Of a stretch of DNA of 10,338 nucleotides, positions 9,241 to 10,338 are shown piece after piece. The DNA comes from Conidiobolus incongruus B7586. Lineage: Eukaryota; Entomophthoromycota; Entomophthoromycetes; Entomophthorales; Conidiobolaceae. Under the pieces are notes generated by a model. The model did not search any database, had not been told where the DNA came from, and saw only the letters and a list, made by a program, of their open reading frames with translations. The DNA is taken from NCBI GenBank assembly GCA_000697335.1, contig JNEM01006444.1, positions 1 through 10,338 on the forward strand, given 5' to 3'. The first letter of the stretch is position 1. Each line of letters opens with the position of its first letter. The translations under genes were made by a program, and so were the position numbers.

Positions 9241-9879
9241 TTATTATAGAGGTTAAAATTTAAGGCTTCGATAAGGTTAAATATAGTATTGGTCACCATT
9301 ATAATGTAGAATATTTCAGATATTTCCGTTTGATAACATAAAAATTAGAAGTTAAATTAAATAAAATATATTAATAAATAGATTAGCAATATCATTTTAT
9401 TTCTTTATTTTTTCAATTAATTCCATTATATCAATTTCTTTCTAATTTATAATTGATCACTTTTAATTCAAAAATAATATAAAAGATATTTGATTTTTAA
9501 TAAGTTTAATAAAAATTCGATGTATTAACTATTCAATATTGAATGATATATTAAATAAGTTTTAAATTTATAAATTTATTTTATATGAATAAAAGAGATT
9601 AGTGGTTTAATTGATATACTTTGAATTATGAATCATAAACCAGATCTTTTATAATCATTTATAGTTTAAAATTTTTCTCTAACTTTGCCAAACTATAATT
9701 AGGTATTATAATATAATGATATTTTAATATTATCATACTTTAATAAAGTAAAATTTAATAATATAATACTTTTGATCAATCCAAATCATTTCATTTATAA
9801 TAATTTCAAAATTGATAATTCTATTATTGAACTTGATTCAAAAGTCATTTCACTTTTAACTAGAATTTATTATATTGTT

Positions 9880-9896
9880 GTTACTTATATAGTAAC
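9880..9896. repeat. short inverted repeat at the edge of the GC-richer island
   Basis: GTTACT (9880-9885) and AGTAAC (9891-9896) are perfect 6-base arms around TATAT. It marks the sharp step from A+T-rich DNA into the island that follows. It may be coincidence. Confidence 0.4.
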
Positions 9897-9922
9897 CCGC
9901 CAGTGCATCTTTGCCTCGCCAT

Positions 9923-10033
9923 CTATTTCCTTATGAAGGTATTGCCCTGGAAGGCACATCGCTCTACTCTAAATGTCTCTTTCTCTAGAACATCTATCTC
10001 GCCTGTAAATACTATCTTTAGCTGACAATTGGG
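9923..10033 (-). pseudogene. possible decayed coding fragment of unknown origin
   Basis: Within the GC-richer island, the minus strand is open for 36 codons. The product has a soluble-protein composition, mixed charged and hydrophobic, including GEIDVLEKETFRVERCAFQG. A TTTACAG|G acceptor-like site lies inside it on the same strand (AG at 10004-10003), so an exon starting at 10002 is possible. I do not recognise the protein family. The + strand is also open here (9864-10025), but its translation has the look of an antisense frame. With no neighbouring exons visible in the window, a worn gene or repeat fragment is the likeliest reading. Confidence 0.3.
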
Positions 10034-10338
10034 CTATAAAAGAATTTATATCATAAGTCTAATTTTTGGAGTTCAACAAATCTCTTACAAGATAATAATA
10101 TCCGTATATCTTTTTAATAAAGCCTTTGATCTAATATTATCATCTACTTACAACTACTTACCTACCTCAAGTACTTATTTTATACATATTTAGCAACCTG
10201 AATATTACTAATATAGGAACTCATTTAAATTATATTATAAATATGTATTATTAAATTATAAAATATTATCATATTTCAATATATATATATATATATATAT
10301 ATCAACATAAATTTGATAATAAATATATAATAAAAATT
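10034..10338. other. right-edge AT-rich DNA, no gene seen
   Basis: The stretch to about 10200 keeps slightly more C than average (for example CTACTTACAACTACTTACCTACC near 10143). After that it returns to A+T-rich sequence. No reading frame, RNA gene or element end was recognised. Confidence 0.6.
10279..10302. repeat. (AT)12 microsatellite
   Basis: An uninterrupted AT run of 24 bases near the right edge of the window. Confidence 0.95.

Larger units (their letters stand above)
6361..9890. other. AT-rich intergenic DNA, no gene seen
   Basis: Dense stops and low complexity throughout. The structured pieces (6421-6449, 6481-6540, 6794-6810, 7598-7640, 8676-8690, 9210-9240) are listed separately. 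A slightly more complex patch at about 8705-8790 has a TTCGAG core but no convincing SINE or tRNA structure. No transposon family could be assigned. Confidence 0.7.

Noticed and set aside
9864-10025. + strand open frame across the GC-richer island
   Set aside because: The translation is rich in Ser, Leu and Pro in a pattern typical of an antisense frame. The minus strand reads more like protein.
1-10338. LTR element, CRISPR array, tandem satellite or multi-gene system
   Set aside because: No long terminal repeats, primer-binding site, regularly spaced repeats or long satellite array could be found by eye, and there is only one convincing gene.

Overview
The window looks like nuclear DNA from a flowering plant, most likely a dicot. 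It is mostly extremely AT-rich non-coding sequence (the lines I counted run about 80% A+T or more) and holds one clear protein gene, on the + strand between about 5.4 and 6.1 kb. The plant assignment rests on the gene's composition and style, on AT-rich flanks full of (TA)n and (TTA)n microsatellites, and on plant-like splice and core-promoter signals. I cannot name the species. The 40-48% GC of the lines counted inside the gene stands out sharply from its surroundings.

The gene encodes a small nuclear-type protein with one C2H2 zinc finger near its C-terminus (C-x4-C-x12-H-x5-H). A strongly basic stretch precedes the finger, and a serine-rich region and a short acidic-hydrophobic motif lie further upstream. 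The finger lacks the QALGGH signature of the common plant C2H2 family. From memory, it instead resembles the single-finger proteins related to fungal Con7. Two 5' structures are possible. One is an intronless gene of 163 codons starting at the ATG at 5636, driven by a TATA box at 5570. The other is a two-exon gene of 192 codons whose short first exon starts at the ATG at 5424, joined through a 125-base intron with a good acceptor and matching phase. The sequence alone does not settle this, and I lean slightly to the two-exon form.

Layout: 1-260 is a less AT-rich, G-skewed edge of something that probably continues outside the window. 261-5230 is AT-rich intergenic DNA with microsatellites and a few small inverted repeats. 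5230-5580 holds the upstream region and possible first exon. 5607-6127 is the main coding exon. 6128-6360 is the probable 3' UTR with a (TA)14 tract. 6361-9890 is AT-rich intergenic DNA with A/T-tract repeats and a 17-bp hairpin. 9891-10033 is an isolated GC-richer island that may be a decayed exon. 10034-10338 is AT-rich sequence again.

I found no tRNA, rRNA, CRISPR array or operon, and no transposon or virus-like element that I could assign to a family. Nothing here forms a multi-gene system. The points worth follow-up are the gene's real 5' end, the unusual finger class and the 9.9-10.0 kb island.
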